64,000 nt of DNA from Fibrobacter succinogenes (GCF_902779965.1 NZ_CACZDK010000007.1:1-64000), one strand, 5' to 3'; counted from the first letter of the stretch, positions 9,195 through 18,077 are shown. Notes: generated by a model not told the origin, from the sequence alone. Made by a program: numbers and translations.

Positions 9195-10052
9195 ATGTCC
9201 ATCGCCATTCATTACGATTCTACTTTCGACGGTTTCCTGAGCGCGGTCTTCGAGATTTACCGCCAGCATCTCGACGTCACGAGCTTTGTAGCCGAGCGCT
9301 CTTACGAGGCTGAACACGAGGTTTCGTCTGACCTTTTTGCACAGCCGTTTCATATCGAAACATCCGAAGAATCAGCAAGGCGTCTCAAGCGTGCCATCAC
9401 AAATGCCGCCAGCAAAGACGTTCTGAACCTGCTCGAAACATGCTTCCGCTCCGAAGACACGGGCATCGAGATGAACATTCTGGCATACTTGCGTAAGCTT
9501 TTTGCTGGCCTCGACCCGAATTACGGTCGCAATCCTTCGAGCCTCGAAATGATTCCGCTTATCACAATCGCGCGTTCTGTGCGTCGCGAAATGGACAACA
9601 TGTACGGGATGGTGCGTTTCAACAAGGCCCCCGATGGAATGTACATCGCCGAGATCGAACCCAAGTACGACATTCTCGAAATGATTATCGGGCATTTCCG
9701 GTGCCGTTACCCCAACGGCACATGGGCGATTATCGATGTCAAACGAGGCTTTGGCGTGTACTACGAAAACTACAAAACACATTTTGTAACTGTACCCGAT
9801 CCAAGTTACATTTCCGCGCATGCGCCTCCAGACGAATTTACACGCATGTGGAAGTCTTACTACGATACGATGGCAATCAAGGAGCGGCTCAACCCGCGCC
9901 TCCTTCGACGTTGCTTGCCCGTTCGCTACTGGAAGCATCTTCCGGAGCGTTCACTCCCGAATCCATCGCTTGGAACCATGGGGGAGGCGAGATTACGGCT
10001 TCCGTCTGCAGTCGCCAAGTCCAACTCCGTAGCTTCATTGATGCTGAAATAG
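9195..10052 (+). CDS. Putative DNA metabolism protein (TIGR03915 / DUF4130 type)
   Basis: I place the start at ATG 9195 (MSIAIHYDSTFDGFLSAVFE), because the upstream in-frame residues are translated repeat DNA. The YD-x-TFDGFL-x-A-x-FE opening, RSVRREMDNMYGMVRF and IEPKYDILEMIIGHF segments, and the end DEFTRMWKSYYDTMAI ... RCLPVRYWKHLPE identify the family. In many bacteria it is fused to or beside a uracil-DNA-glycosylase domain; here that domain is absent (285 aa). The radical SAM neighbour supports a shared, still unknown, nucleic-acid role. Confidence 0.85.
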   Translation: MSIAIHYDSTFDGFLSAVFEIYRQHLDVTSFVAERSYEAEHEVSSDLFAQPFHIETSEESARRLKRAITNAASKDVLNLLETCFRSEDTGIEMNILAYLRKLFAGLDPNYGRNPSSLEMIPLITIARSVRREMDNMYGMVRFNKAPDGMYIAEIEPKYDILEMIIGHFRCRYPNGTWAIIDVKRGFGVYYENYKTHFVTVPDPSYISAHAPPDEFTRMWKSYYDTMAIKERLNPRLLRRCLPVRYWKHLPERSLPNPSLGTMGEARLRLPSAVAKSNSVASLMLK

Positions 10053-10059
10053 CTGTTGT

Positions 10060-10075
10060 GGCATAAAAATTGCTT
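10060..10075 (+). promoter_or_regulatory. Sigma-54 type -24/-12 promoter candidate upstream of the GH5 gene
   Basis: TGGCAT-AAAAA-TTGCT has the GG and GC pairs at correct spacing, with one mismatch (T for C) to TGGCAC-N5-TTGCW. It starts 8 bases after the preceding stop and about 100 bases before the GH5 start. It is weaker evidence than the two full matches before grpE and dnaK. Confidence 0.5.
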
Positions 10076-10176
10076 AATCCACACAGAATCGAGCGCTGAA
10101 TTTTTTATATATGCGAAAAAAAAATTGGCTCTAAAAAAACATTTAGTTATATATTTATAATGGAATTAATGACTTT

Positions 10177-11814
10177 ATGGAGAAAATAAAAGATATGAAC
10201 GGCTCTTCTGTTAAACCGGGCTTTTTCGTTCAAGATTCTTTTCTGTATAGCAAGGACAACGAAAAGGTTGTTCTCCGTGGTGTTAACCACATGTTTATTT
10301 GGACTGATCGCGAAGGCAAGACAATCCCCGAAATTGCAAAAACTGGTGCAAACTGTGTAAGAATTGTTTGGAACACCCGCGGTCGAATCAGCGACCTCGA
10401 CAATATCATTTCGCTTTGTATTGCAAACGGCATGATTCCAATTCCAGAAATCCACGACACGACTGGTAACTGGGACCGTTTGAGCGACGCTCTCGAATTT
10501 TGGCTCCGCGAAGAGACTCTCCAGATGATTTACAATCATCAGGAATACTTGATTTTGAACATCGGCAACGAACCTGGAGACAAGGCTCAGAGCGCCGATG
10601 AATTTTTCAATGCCTACAACATCATCGTGACCAAGCTCCGCGCCTCCGGTGTGCGAGTTCCAATCATGATTGATGCCGATGAATGGGGCCAGAACGAAAA
10701 GAACCTTTTGAACGTCGGTCCGAAACTTTTGCAAGCGGATCCCGAACACAATTTGATTTTCTCGATTCACATGTGGTGGCCTACCGAACGCCACAACCCA
10801 GTCGCTAGCGGCTACGAAACAGTCAAGGACCGCATCAAGGGTACGCTCGAAGAATCTATTAAGCGCAAAATTCCGCTGATTGTCGGTGAATTTGCACCGG
10901 TCGCTGCAGGTGGCGTCAGAGAAATTCCGTACAAGTATATCATGGCGGAATGCGAACGCTTGAACATTGGCTGGCTCGCCTGGAGCTGGGGACCGGGTAA
11001 CTTCGACAGCCCCGAAATGGACATGACGGTGCACGGCTCCTACAATACGCTTGTGGGCTGGGGCAAGGAAATTGCAGTCGATAGCTCTCTTGGCATCCAG
11101 AATACCAGTGTCATCCCGAATTTCATCCAGAACAAGGACTTTACGACCGGCTCTCAGGGATCCGGTACGAACATCATTGAAAATGGCGACTTTATCGCCG
11201 AGGATCCTCTCAGCGGTTGGACAACCGACTTCTGGGGAGGCAAGGGCGAAGTCACCGTCAAGGATGGAGTTGTTCATTTCGACATTAAAAAGAGCGGCAA
11301 GGATTCCTGGAATCTCCAGTTCAAGCAACATTTTGCGCTCCACAAAGGCGTTACATACATTTTCAGCATGCGCGCCAAGGCCGACAAACCACGTACGCTC
11401 AACGTGAACATCAAGAAGGATTGCGAAAACTACACGCCGTATGCTAATGGTCGTATCCTCGACTTGAGCACTAGCTGGCAGAACTTCAGCTGGAAATTCA
11501 CGATGAAGGAAGAAACCGATGTCGATGCAGTACTCATCTTCGACATGGGTGGCGTGCCGACATCCTGGAGTCTCGCCGATGTTTCGCTAGTTCATGCCCG
11601 CAGCGTTGCCGACCGCCTCAACAGAACGTTCCAGCGCAACGTGCAAAAGAATTCCGGCTACTTCAACGCCCCGAACGGTCCGTGGGAATTGCACCTATAC
11701 TCGACCAACGGCACCTTGCTCGACATTCTCGACAAGGGCAAGGGTGGGGAAGGCATGCGCCAGTACCCCAAGATTGAACGCAGCGGAATCATGGTCATTA
11801 AGGACCTTGGCTAA
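10177..11814 (+). CDS. Glycoside hydrolase family 5 (subfamily-8-like mannanase) with CBM
   Basis: GH5 enzymes are retaining endo-beta-glycanases. Residues about 20-305 match the bacterial mannanase branch: VVLRGVNHMFIW, IAKTGANCVRIVW, EIHDTTGNW, acid/base Glu132 in NIGNEPG, LIFSIHMWW, nucleophile Glu238 in LIVGEFAP, and IGWLAWSWGPG. Residues about 325-480 form a CBM4_9-like beta-sandwich (IIENGDF ... GWTTDFWGGKG). The last 60 residues look like a sorting-type domain (WELHLYSTNGTLLDIL ... GIMVIKDLG). No signal peptide is visible, and an in-frame stop at 10144 rules out a longer start, which is odd for such an enzyme. Substrate preference (mannan or glucan) is inferred. Confidence 0.88.
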   Translation: MEKIKDMNGSSVKPGFFVQDSFLYSKDNEKVVLRGVNHMFIWTDREGKTIPEIAKTGANCVRIVWNTRGRISDLDNIISLCIANGMIPIPEIHDTTGNWDRLSDALEFWLREETLQMIYNHQEYLILNIGNEPGDKAQSADEFFNAYNIIVTKLRASGVRVPIMIDADEWGQNEKNLLNVGPKLLQADPEHNLIFSIHMWWPTERHNPVASGYETVKDRIKGTLEESIKRKIPLIVGEFAPVAAGGVREIPYKYIMAECERLNIGWLAWSWGPGNFDSPEMDMTVHGSYNTLVGWGKEIAVDSSLGIQNTSVIPNFIQNKDFTTGSQGSGTNIIENGDFIAEDPLSGWTTDFWGGKGEVTVKDGVVHFDIKKSGKDSWNLQFKQHFALHKGVTYIFSMRAKADKPRTLNVNIKKDCENYTPYANGRILDLSTSWQNFSWKFTMKEETDVDAVLIFDMGGVPTSWSLADVSLVHARSVADRLNRTFQRNVQKNSGYFNAPNGPWELHLYSTNGTLLDILDKGKGGEGMRQYPKIERSGIMVIKDLG

Positions 11815-11888
11815 ACGCGTAACGTGTTTAGCTGCGCATCGCGCGCATTTCATAAACGTGCTTTTACGCATGAATTTTTCCAAAAATA

Positions 11889-11920
11889 AAAACGCGCAAT
11901 CCTCTGGACTGCGCGTTTTT
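11889..11920. terminator. Bidirectional terminator
   Basis: AAAACGCGCA-N12-TGCGCGTTTTTT separates the convergent GH5 and lipoprotein genes. Confidence 0.8.
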
Positions 11921-11940
11921 TAATCTTTTAAAAGAACGAA

Positions 11941-12954
11941 TTATTCTTCATCGTCTTCCGGAATTACACCCGTTTCCTGAATCTTTTCGCATTCCATAAC
12001 AAGCGTTGGAGCGAGTAACGGGATTGCGTTTGTCGTAGACGTGGTAGAAAAATTCTCCGTAATCACATTTCCGTTACAAGTCACAACAGCTCCATCGAAA
12101 TCTTCGGTTGCTTCTGCTTTCGTTTTTGCGCATTCCTGGTCAATTATACTTTGTGGAACTTTGGGATCAAATTCAGCAATGGCCGACAATGAGAACACTT
12201 TGTTTTTATATGTTGCATCAATAGTCATTTTGACAGAATCTGGAGCAACAATAACCATGTTGAAAGCTTCATCCGTGTCTTTCGGAATCTCGCATGTAGC
12301 CTTGCCTTTTTCTGTATTTGATGGGGGCAATGCAGAACTAGAACTTTTGGGGAGAACGATTGCGGAACTTGACGAAACCTGCATAGAACTAGATGACATC
12401 ATGTCCGCGGTCATTTTCATCACTTCGCAGAGCCTATTACTTGACTCGACAACATCATCTATTTTTTGACCATTTGCAGAATCTTTATACTTGACAGAAA
12501 TGGTATTGCCTTCACAAGTGACGGTTGCATTTAAAGTTATCGAACCTTCCTTGCTTTCTTCGCACATATCTTCAATTACAGATTTTGGCGTATTTGAAGG
12601 ATAGGTGGTTATGCTCTCCATTTCGACATCCGTCCCAACGAGGGTTATCTTCATTTTTATGTTTTCCGAGAGTGCGTTGGTAAAATCCAAAATGACAGCA
12701 TTGTCCGAAACTTTTTGAACAGAACATGTAATGTCTGTAGGTAGAGTTACGTCTCCCCGTTCAATGGTCGAAGAACTAACAGCATTAACTTGGGATGATG
12801 AGCTGTTGCCTTGAACGATTTCAGCGCTAGAGAGACCTTGGCTTGATGAGGACTCAGCAATTGGACTAGGGATAGGAGCTGTGGAATTGTCTGTCGTGCA
12901 AGCCCAAAATACCAAAGATACGGCCGCTGACATCGATAAAATCTTTTTATTCAT
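11941..12954 (-). CDS. Lipoprotein of unknown function with Ser-rich linkers
   Basis: The signal ends in lipobox FWAC (Cys 19), so the protein is a lipoprotein. Two Ser-rich linkers (residues about 33-65 and 185-210) separate two similar domains of about 110 residues. Each has paired Cys (ITCSVQK ... DMCEES ... TCEGN ... LCE; and ATCEIPK ... ECAKTK ... TCNGN ... ECE), so this is an internal duplication. The 139 aa lipoprotein at 13564 carries one copy of the same domain. Last gene of a likely three-gene operon. Function unknown. Confidence 0.75.
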   Translation of the reverse strand: MNKKILSMSAAVSLVFWACTTDNSTAPIPSPIAESSSSQGLSSAEIVQGNSSSSQVNAVSSSTIERGDVTLPTDITCSVQKVSDNAVILDFTNALSENIKMKITLVGTDVEMESITTYPSNTPKSVIEDMCEESKEGSITLNATVTCEGNTISVKYKDSANGQKIDDVVESSNRLCEVMKMTADMMSSSSMQVSSSSAIVLPKSSSSALPPSNTEKGKATCEIPKDTDEAFNMVIVAPDSVKMTIDATYKNKVFSLSAIAEFDPKVPQSIIDQECAKTKAEATEDFDGAVVTCNGNVITENFSTTSTTNAIPLLAPTLVMECEKIQETGVIPEDDEE

Positions 12955-12978
12955 GAGAGTTCTTTTTTGGAAATTTGA

Positions 12979-13554
12979 TTATGCTTTTGCGATTTTGAGG
13001 CCGTCGCTGAAAGCCTTGCCAACCTTTTCGCCAACAACGCGGTAGGCATGCGCCGCGGAGTCATAGGAAATCGGCTCGACTTTCCCAAGATCCACCTTGC
13101 CGTCATCGCCAAGAACGTTTTCATCAGCGCTGGTGTTCACGACTCTACCCACAATGTAGGTACTTCCGTCAAAATCCGGGCTGCATTCCTTGAGTTCGCA
13201 TTCAAGCGTCAGCGGAAATTCTTCGAACATCGGCGCATCGACATGGGCGCTCTTGATCACATGCACACCTGCCTTTTCGACCTTGTTGGGCATTTTCTTG
13301 CCGCTCACCACACCGAAAAAGTCAGAAACCGTTGCGGTTTTGCGCGTGCCAAAACTTACCGTAAACGCCTTGCGGGCCTTAATATTCTCGGTCGTCTTGT
13401 GGTCTGAGCCAAGGCAAATCGAAATCTCGTCTTCTTCGCGCTGGCCGCCCCAAGCCGCATTCATGGCATTGGGAGTTCCGTCTTCGTTGTAAGTCGCGAT
13501 AATAAGAACGGGTAGGGGAGTGATGATTGCTTTTTTGCCAAAATCTTTACGCAT
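12979..13554 (-). CDS. Flavin reductase family protein
   Basis: The 191 aa protein has the FMN-binding split-barrel fold of the flavin reductase-like family: PLPVLIIATYNEDGTPNAMN, WGGQREEDEISICLG, HKTTENIKARKAFTVSF. It likely binds FMN and reduces flavin or a small substrate in the cytoplasm. An AGAGG site lies five bases before the start, and the gene follows a lipoprotein by only 9 nt. The partner oxidase is unknown. Confidence 0.88.
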   Translation of the reverse strand: MRKDFGKKAIITPLPVLIIATYNEDGTPNAMNAAWGGQREEDEISICLGSDHKTTENIKARKAFTVSFGTRKTATVSDFFGVVSGKKMPNKVEKAGVHVIKSAHVDAPMFEEFPLTLECELKECSPDFDGSTYIVGRVVNTSADENVLGDDGKVDLGKVEPISYDSAAHAYRVVGEKVGKAFSDGLKIAKA

Positions 13555-13563
13555 AAAAACCTC

Positions 13564-13983
13564 TTAACGAATAGCTTCTCGACATTCATTTTTGGCGCTC
13601 TCTAGAGCGGCTTCAAAACTGATATTGGTAGGTGCAACTTCTTTAATGTTTATAGAATGATCGCTGCAAACAATCTGGGCATTTTTTTCCTGAGCTTCTC
13701 GCTTGTTTTCATCACATTTCTGTTGAACGTATGCCGCAGGCACTTGAGGAGCATAAGAGAGGTCGTATTCGATATTCGCTAAATTACCAGCAATTGTCGT
13801 TGTTGTAGTCATTGTAACGTTTTCAGTCACAATCTCCATAATAAACGTATCATCCGAAATGGCATTGGCAGAACAACTAAGCACTTGCGGCCCCGAACCC
13901 GAAGCCGACGTGGAATTATCAGAACCACAACCGGAAAATACAAGAGCTGCCGCAGCAGAAATCAAGAAAGCCTTTTTGAGCAT
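13564..13983 (-). CDS. Small lipoprotein of unknown function
   Basis: I chose ATG 13983 (MLKKAFLISAAAALVFSGC) because AAGGAG lies upstream and it gives a proper lipoprotein signal (lipobox VFSGC). The mature part has a Ser/Gly linker and four Cys in the pattern of the duplicated domain in the 337 aa lipoprotein at 11941 (LSCSANA ... KCDENK ... VCSDH ... ECRE). First gene of a likely operon with the flavin reductase. Function unknown. Confidence 0.75.
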   Translation of the reverse strand: MLKKAFLISAAAALVFSGCGSDNSTSASGSGPQVLSCSANAISDDTFIMEIVTENVTMTTTTTIAGNLANIEYDLSYAPQVPAAYVQQKCDENKREAQEKNAQIVCSDHSINIKEVAPTNISFEAALESAKNECREAIR

Positions 13984-14136
13984 AAAACTCCTTCTTAAAA
14001 ATAATCTTCCATAAAATATAAATCTTGTCAAGAAATAATTTCTATCACCAAAATTAATATTGCAATAATTTACAACAGAAATAAACTCAGAATATCATAT
14101 AAATGGAATTTTTTGTACATTGTTCTTAACGAATTT

Positions 14137-14757
14137 ATGAAACTCCTTAAAATTTTACCCATAATCGCCATTGCACTTCTCGCGGCGTGCAAATCAACCG
14201 TGCCACAGTCCGAAAGCCTGCTCGAAGAACGCGTTTCGACAGCACAAGAAAATAGTTCGAGTTCTTTAGAATTGCCTGTAAAAAGCGATAAAGATTCTAC
14301 AGTTATTTTTGAACGTATAAAAAGCTACGTCTTTGATTCCGTTATGACGGACATGACTACAAACTTTACCGTTATGGAACATATTTGTTGTGGCGAAGTT
14401 CCATCTGATCTCTTATCATGGTGCGAAGTTAAATATGACAGTACGCAAATCCATTTAAACATGACAAGTCGTGATGAAACATATCAATTTAACTTGAAAA
14501 TTGAAAATGGAATAGCGTTTGCCCAAAAAACATACAGCAATCTCGATCAGGAAAAAATAAAAGATTTATGCACCCAACACAAAAGCGACTCAACAAAGAA
14601 AAACGTTGCTTGCGAAAATAATGCTATAACATTCGCATTCAAAGATGACTTTAGTGGTTATGACTTACGTCAACTTGGTAAACAAGATTTTGAACTTAGA
14701 TGTTTCTTAAAGACTATTGGAGAACGTTATAGCTGCGATATATGTAATTACGAATGA
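14137..14757 (+). CDS. Lipoprotein of unknown function
   Basis: Start at ATG 14137 (MKLLKILPIIAIALLAAC), giving lipobox LLAAC; a TTG at 14113 is in frame but would spoil the signal. The mature part has a Ser-rich stretch (SSSSLELPVKS), then about 150 residues with eight Cys (ICCGEV, SWCEV, LCTQH, ACENN, RCFL, SCDICN). It seems to be a further divergent member of the small Cys-containing lipoproteins nearby. Function unknown; it stands alone before grpE. Confidence 0.7.
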   Translation: MKLLKILPIIAIALLAACKSTVPQSESLLEERVSTAQENSSSSLELPVKSDKDSTVIFERIKSYVFDSVMTDMTTNFTVMEHICCGEVPSDLLSWCEVKYDSTQIHLNMTSRDETYQFNLKIENGIAFAQKTYSNLDQEKIKDLCTQHKSDSTKKNVACENNAITFAFKDDFSGYDLRQLGKQDFELRCFLKTIGERYSCDICNYE

Positions 14758-14889
14758 GATTAAAAAGTAAAACAGAACCAATGGTTCGCTTCTTTATCTT
14801 AGTTTACATAATCCGCATTATCGGAAATAATAATTTAGAAAGGGGAGTCAGGCTTGTTTCACATTAAAACACTTTTTTACGCTTTTAAT

Positions 14890-14905
14890 TGGCACAGTAT
14901 TTGCT
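14890..14905 (+). promoter_or_regulatory. Sigma-54 (-24/-12) promoter of grpE
   Basis: TGGCAC-AGTAT-TTGCT matches the RpoN consensus TGGCAC-N5-TTGCW at every fixed base. It lies 62 bases upstream of the grpE ATG, in an intergenic gap, on the right strand. The dnaK promoter shows the same extended sequence TTGGCAC-N4-TTTGCTAA. Confidence 0.75.
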
Positions 14906-14967
14906 AAATTTAGGTCGAAAATGTAAAACACCCGCCCGACGGGCGAATTTAAAGGAATTTTATTATC

Positions 14968-15678
14968 ATGGCTGAAGAAAAGAATCCGGAACAGAATGTT
15001 GAACCGAACGATACTGAACGTGCTCAATTTGAACAGGATGTGCTGAAAGCCGCCCAGGATGCAATGAATCTCGAAGCCGAAGCCAATGCTTCGGCTAATT
15101 CCGCAACCGGCAACGACAACGCAAGCGCATCCCAGGAGTCCACCGAAAAAACTGCTGACGTCGAAGGTCAAAATGCTGAAGCGCCAAAGTCCGAAGAAAA
15201 AGCTGAAGAACAGCCGGCCGCACCTTCTGCCGAAGAAGTTTTAAAACAGCAACTTGCCGAAGCCAACGACCGCACCCTTCGCTTGATGGCTGAATTCGAC
15301 AACTTCCGCCGCCGTAGCGCCAAGGAACAGCTCGAACTCATCGAAACCGCGAACGGCAAGCTTCTCGAAAAGCTCTCCGAAGTCCAGGATAATTTCGAAC
15401 GCGCTTTCGCCAGCGAAAACAAGGCCAAGGACCTCGAAGCCTTCGAAAAAGGCATGCAGATGATTTACAATCAGTTCTCCAAGGTCCTCACGGATGCAGG
15501 CCTCGAACAAATCGACCCGACCGGCAAGGAATTCGACCCGAACCTCCACGAAGCACTGATGCAGCAGCCCAGCGAAACTATCCCGGAAGGTCACGTCGTC
15601 ACCGTATTCCAGAAGGGTTACAAGCTCAAGAACAAAATCTTGAAGACCGCCAAGGTCATCGTCTCCTCCGGAAAGTAA
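14968..15678 (+). CDS. grpE: Nucleotide exchange factor GrpE
   Basis: GrpE releases ADP from DnaK and so resets the Hsp70 cycle in the cytoplasm. The first ~85 residues are an acidic, Glu/Ala-rich disordered tail, longer than usual. Then come the long dimer helix (EFDNFRRRSAKEQLEL) and the C-terminal beta-wing (DPNLHEALMQQPSETIPEGH ... GYKLKNKILKTAKVIVS). AAAGGAA precedes the start. It is not beside dnaK but shares the same type of promoter with it. Confidence 0.96.
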   Translation: MAEEKNPEQNVEPNDTERAQFEQDVLKAAQDAMNLEAEANASANSATGNDNASASQESTEKTADVEGQNAEAPKSEEKAEEQPAAPSAEEVLKQQLAEANDRTLRLMAEFDNFRRRSAKEQLELIETANGKLLEKLSEVQDNFERAFASENKAKDLEAFEKGMQMIYNQFSKVLTDAGLEQIDPTGKEFDPNLHEALMQQPSETIPEGHVVTVFQKGYKLKNKILKTAKVIVSSGK

Positions 15679-15830
15679 TGCTCATTCGACGAGCTCAGGG
15701 CAGGCTTCGGCCATCCTGAGTGAAGGGCTAAGCCCGAATTCGAAGGAACTCCCCCGTTTTTCTGCCTGCCACTCCCCCGTGCGCGGGCTTTTCTTATCCC
15801 CCCCCTTTGATAAAATGACAATAGAGATTT
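15679..15830. repeat. Intergenic palindromic repeats
   Basis: Contains GACGAGCTCAGGGCAGGCTTCGG, CATCCTGAGTGAAGG, and CCCGTGCGCGGGC, members of the hairpin-repeat family. A CCCGTGCGCGGGCTTTTCTT element may serve as terminator of grpE. Confidence 0.5.
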
Positions 15831-15909
15831 GAACGAGCGATTATCCGCAAACATTTTCCGTTATATCTTTATCCTTGGGTGTAGAAATTAACGAGGAATG
15901 GAGATCAAG

Positions 15910-18018
15910 ATGTTTGGTAAAATCTTAACCGTTTCAGCTGTATTGGCGTGTGCTGCTTTTGCGCAGCATCCTATAATCACTACAAAATACACGGCGGACC
16001 CTGCCCCCTATGTGCACGGCGACACGGTGTACCTTTACACGACCCACGACGACGACAACGCCGACGGGTTCATGATGTACGATTGGTTGCTGTACACTTC
16101 CACCGACATGGTGAACTGGACCGATCACGGCGCGGTCGCATCGCTCGGCGATTTCAAGTGGTACAATTCCAATAACGGCGCATGGGCGGAACAGGTCATC
16201 GAGCGCGACGGCAAATGGTACATGTACTGCCCCATCCACGGTCACGGCATCTCGGTGCTCGTATCGGACAGCCCTTACGGCCCCTTCAAGGACCCGCTGA
16301 ACGGCCAACTCGTGTGGCAACGCGAACACTGGAACGATATCGACCCTACCGTTTGGATTGACGACGACGGCCAAGCTTACATGTACTGGGGCAACCCGGA
16401 ACTCTACATGATCAAGCTGAAAAAGGACATGATCCACACGGAAGGTTCCATCGTGACCTACCCCAAAATCAAGGACTACCAAGAAGGTCCGTGGTTCTAC
16501 AAACATGGCAAGTATTATTATATGGCGTTCGCCTCCACTTGCTGCTCCGAGGGCATCGGGTACGCCATGAGCGACTCCCCCACTGGTCCGTGGAATTACA
16601 AGGGCGATATCATGCCGCATTCCCCGAAAAGCCGCGGCAACCACCCGGGCATCATCGACTACAAGGGAAAATCTTACGTTTTCGGCCTGAATTACCTGCT
16701 GTGGGCGGAATACCAAGCAAAAATCGGACAGGCCTACAAGCATGCGGAACGCCGCTCGGTCTCCGTGGCCGAGATGCACTACAATGCCGACGGGACTATC
16801 CAGAAAATTGACTTCTGGCCCGAAAATGGTGTAGCGCAAGTGGAAGATTTTGACCCGTACAAGCGCGTCGAAGCTGAAACAATGTCTTGGAGCGAAGGTG
16901 TCAAGAGCCGTAACGCCAAGGACGTGGGCAACGTCATCCTCACCAACATAGGTAACGGCGACTACACCAAGATTAGTGGCGTGGAATTCGGCGACGCAGG
17001 CGCAGAAAGTTTTTCTGCATCGGTGCTAAATGTCAAGAAGGCATCAAGTATCACGGTTCGCCTGGACAAGGTGGACGGCGAAATCATCGGCAAGGCGGAA
17101 TTCTCCGCAGACGGTCTCGTGACGGTTTCGCTTACGGGCGCTGTCGGCAAGCACGACGTGTTCTTCGTGTTCACGGGCGATTTCGAGGCGGACTACTGGG
17201 AATTCGAGGACAGCAAAACGGCCATTCCGCAGAGCCCCTTCTGCAAGGCTAAACTTACCGACCCCGAAGCTAAATGCGACATTCCGGTTATAGGCGCAAG
17301 CGTCGAAGGCCCCGCCAACTTCATTGACTTCGAAAACTACGACGTGGGCGGTGCCGGCAAGGCCTACTACGACATGGATACCGAAAACCAAGGTAAAGAA
17401 TACCGCGAAGACCGCGTGGATATCGTCGCCATGAAAGACAAATGCGGTGACGGCTTTGCCGTGGGCTACACCCAGAAAGGCGAATGGCTGGAATACACCG
17501 TCAATGTGGAAACAAGCGGAACCCTCCCCTTCGAACTCAGCTACGCCAGCGGCATGGACAACACGAGCATTCGCCTCTTCATGGACAATGAACCCATCAC
17601 CGATACACTCTCGCTTTCTGGAACCGATGACTTCGATACATACGCTACGTACAAAGGCAAAACAACCAAGGAACTCACCAAGGGCGAACACGTGTTCAAA
17701 GTCTTAATTACAAGCGACTACGTGAACCTCGACTGGATTGCCTTTGGTAAAATTGAAGGCGATATTATGGACAAACGCAATGGCACCACGGGCATCTTGC
17801 CGAAATTTGCTTCGGATGCTGCAAACGCTTTCGCAAAAAACGCAGGTGTTTACAAGGTCTTTGACTTGATGGGCAATATGCTCGGCAAAGTCCGTCTAAA
17901 CGCCGGAGCTTCGCAGACAGATATCAAGAACGGACTCAAAACCGCCGGCTTCGGGAGCGGAGTCTATGCCGTCCGGAATCCTGCTGGAAAGGCCCTGAAA
18001 TTGCAAGTCGGGGAATAA
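15910..18018 (+). CDS. Secreted glycoside hydrolase family 43 enzyme with CBM6-like modules
   Basis: GH43 enzymes are inverting beta-xylosidases or alpha-L-arabinofuranosidases acting on hemicellulose side chains. I chose ATG 15910 (MFGKILTVSAVLACAAFAQ) because GGAG lies six bases upstream; ATG 15898 has no usable site. After the signal peptide (about 18 aa) comes the five-bladed propeller (about 20-310): base Asp30 in ADPAPYV, Asp145 in IDPTVWID, acid Glu192 in QEGPWFY. Two beta-sandwich regions follow: about 318-425 (RVEAETMSWSEGV ... DYTKISGVEFGDAGAESF, CBM6-like) and about 455-620 (IDFENYDVGGAGKAYYD ... YVNLDWIAFGK, CBM6-like). The end (YKVFDLMGNMLGKV ... GVYAVRNPAGKALKLQV) is a sorting-type domain. 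Confidence 0.92.
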   Translation: MFGKILTVSAVLACAAFAQHPIITTKYTADPAPYVHGDTVYLYTTHDDDNADGFMMYDWLLYTSTDMVNWTDHGAVASLGDFKWYNSNNGAWAEQVIERDGKWYMYCPIHGHGISVLVSDSPYGPFKDPLNGQLVWQREHWNDIDPTVWIDDDGQAYMYWGNPELYMIKLKKDMIHTEGSIVTYPKIKDYQEGPWFYKHGKYYYMAFASTCCSEGIGYAMSDSPTGPWNYKGDIMPHSPKSRGNHPGIIDYKGKSYVFGLNYLLWAEYQAKIGQAYKHAERRSVSVAEMHYNADGTIQKIDFWPENGVAQVEDFDPYKRVEAETMSWSEGVKSRNAKDVGNVILTNIGNGDYTKISGVEFGDAGAESFSASVLNVKKASSITVRLDKVDGEIIGKAEFSADGLVTVSLTGAVGKHDVFFVFTGDFEADYWEFEDSKTAIPQSPFCKAKLTDPEAKCDIPVIGASVEGPANFIDFENYDVGGAGKAYYDMDTENQGKEYREDRVDIVAMKDKCGDGFAVGYTQKGEWLEYTVNVETSGTLPFELSYASGMDNTSIRLFMDNEPITDTLSLSGTDDFDTYATYKGKTTKELTKGEHVFKVLITSDYVNLDWIAFGKIEGDIMDKRNGTTGILPKFASDAANAFAKNAGVYKVFDLMGNMLGKVRLNAGASQTDIKNGLKTAGFGSGVYAVRNPAGKALKLQVGE

Positions 18019-18043
18019 ACCCAACCTCCCCCGCATTTAAAAG

Positions 18044-18077
18044 CCCCGACCTCTCGTAACGATGGCCGGGGTTTTTA
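18044..18077 (+). terminator. Terminator of the GH43 gene
   Basis: CCCCGACC pairs (one mismatch) with GGCCGGGG and is followed by TTTTT, 25 bases after the GH43 stop. Confidence 0.75.

Noticed and set aside
11815-11888. Short GC-rich palindromic stretch as a tRNA or small RNA gene
   Set aside because: No cloverleaf or T-loop sequence could be formed; it is probably part of the GH5 3' end before the terminator.
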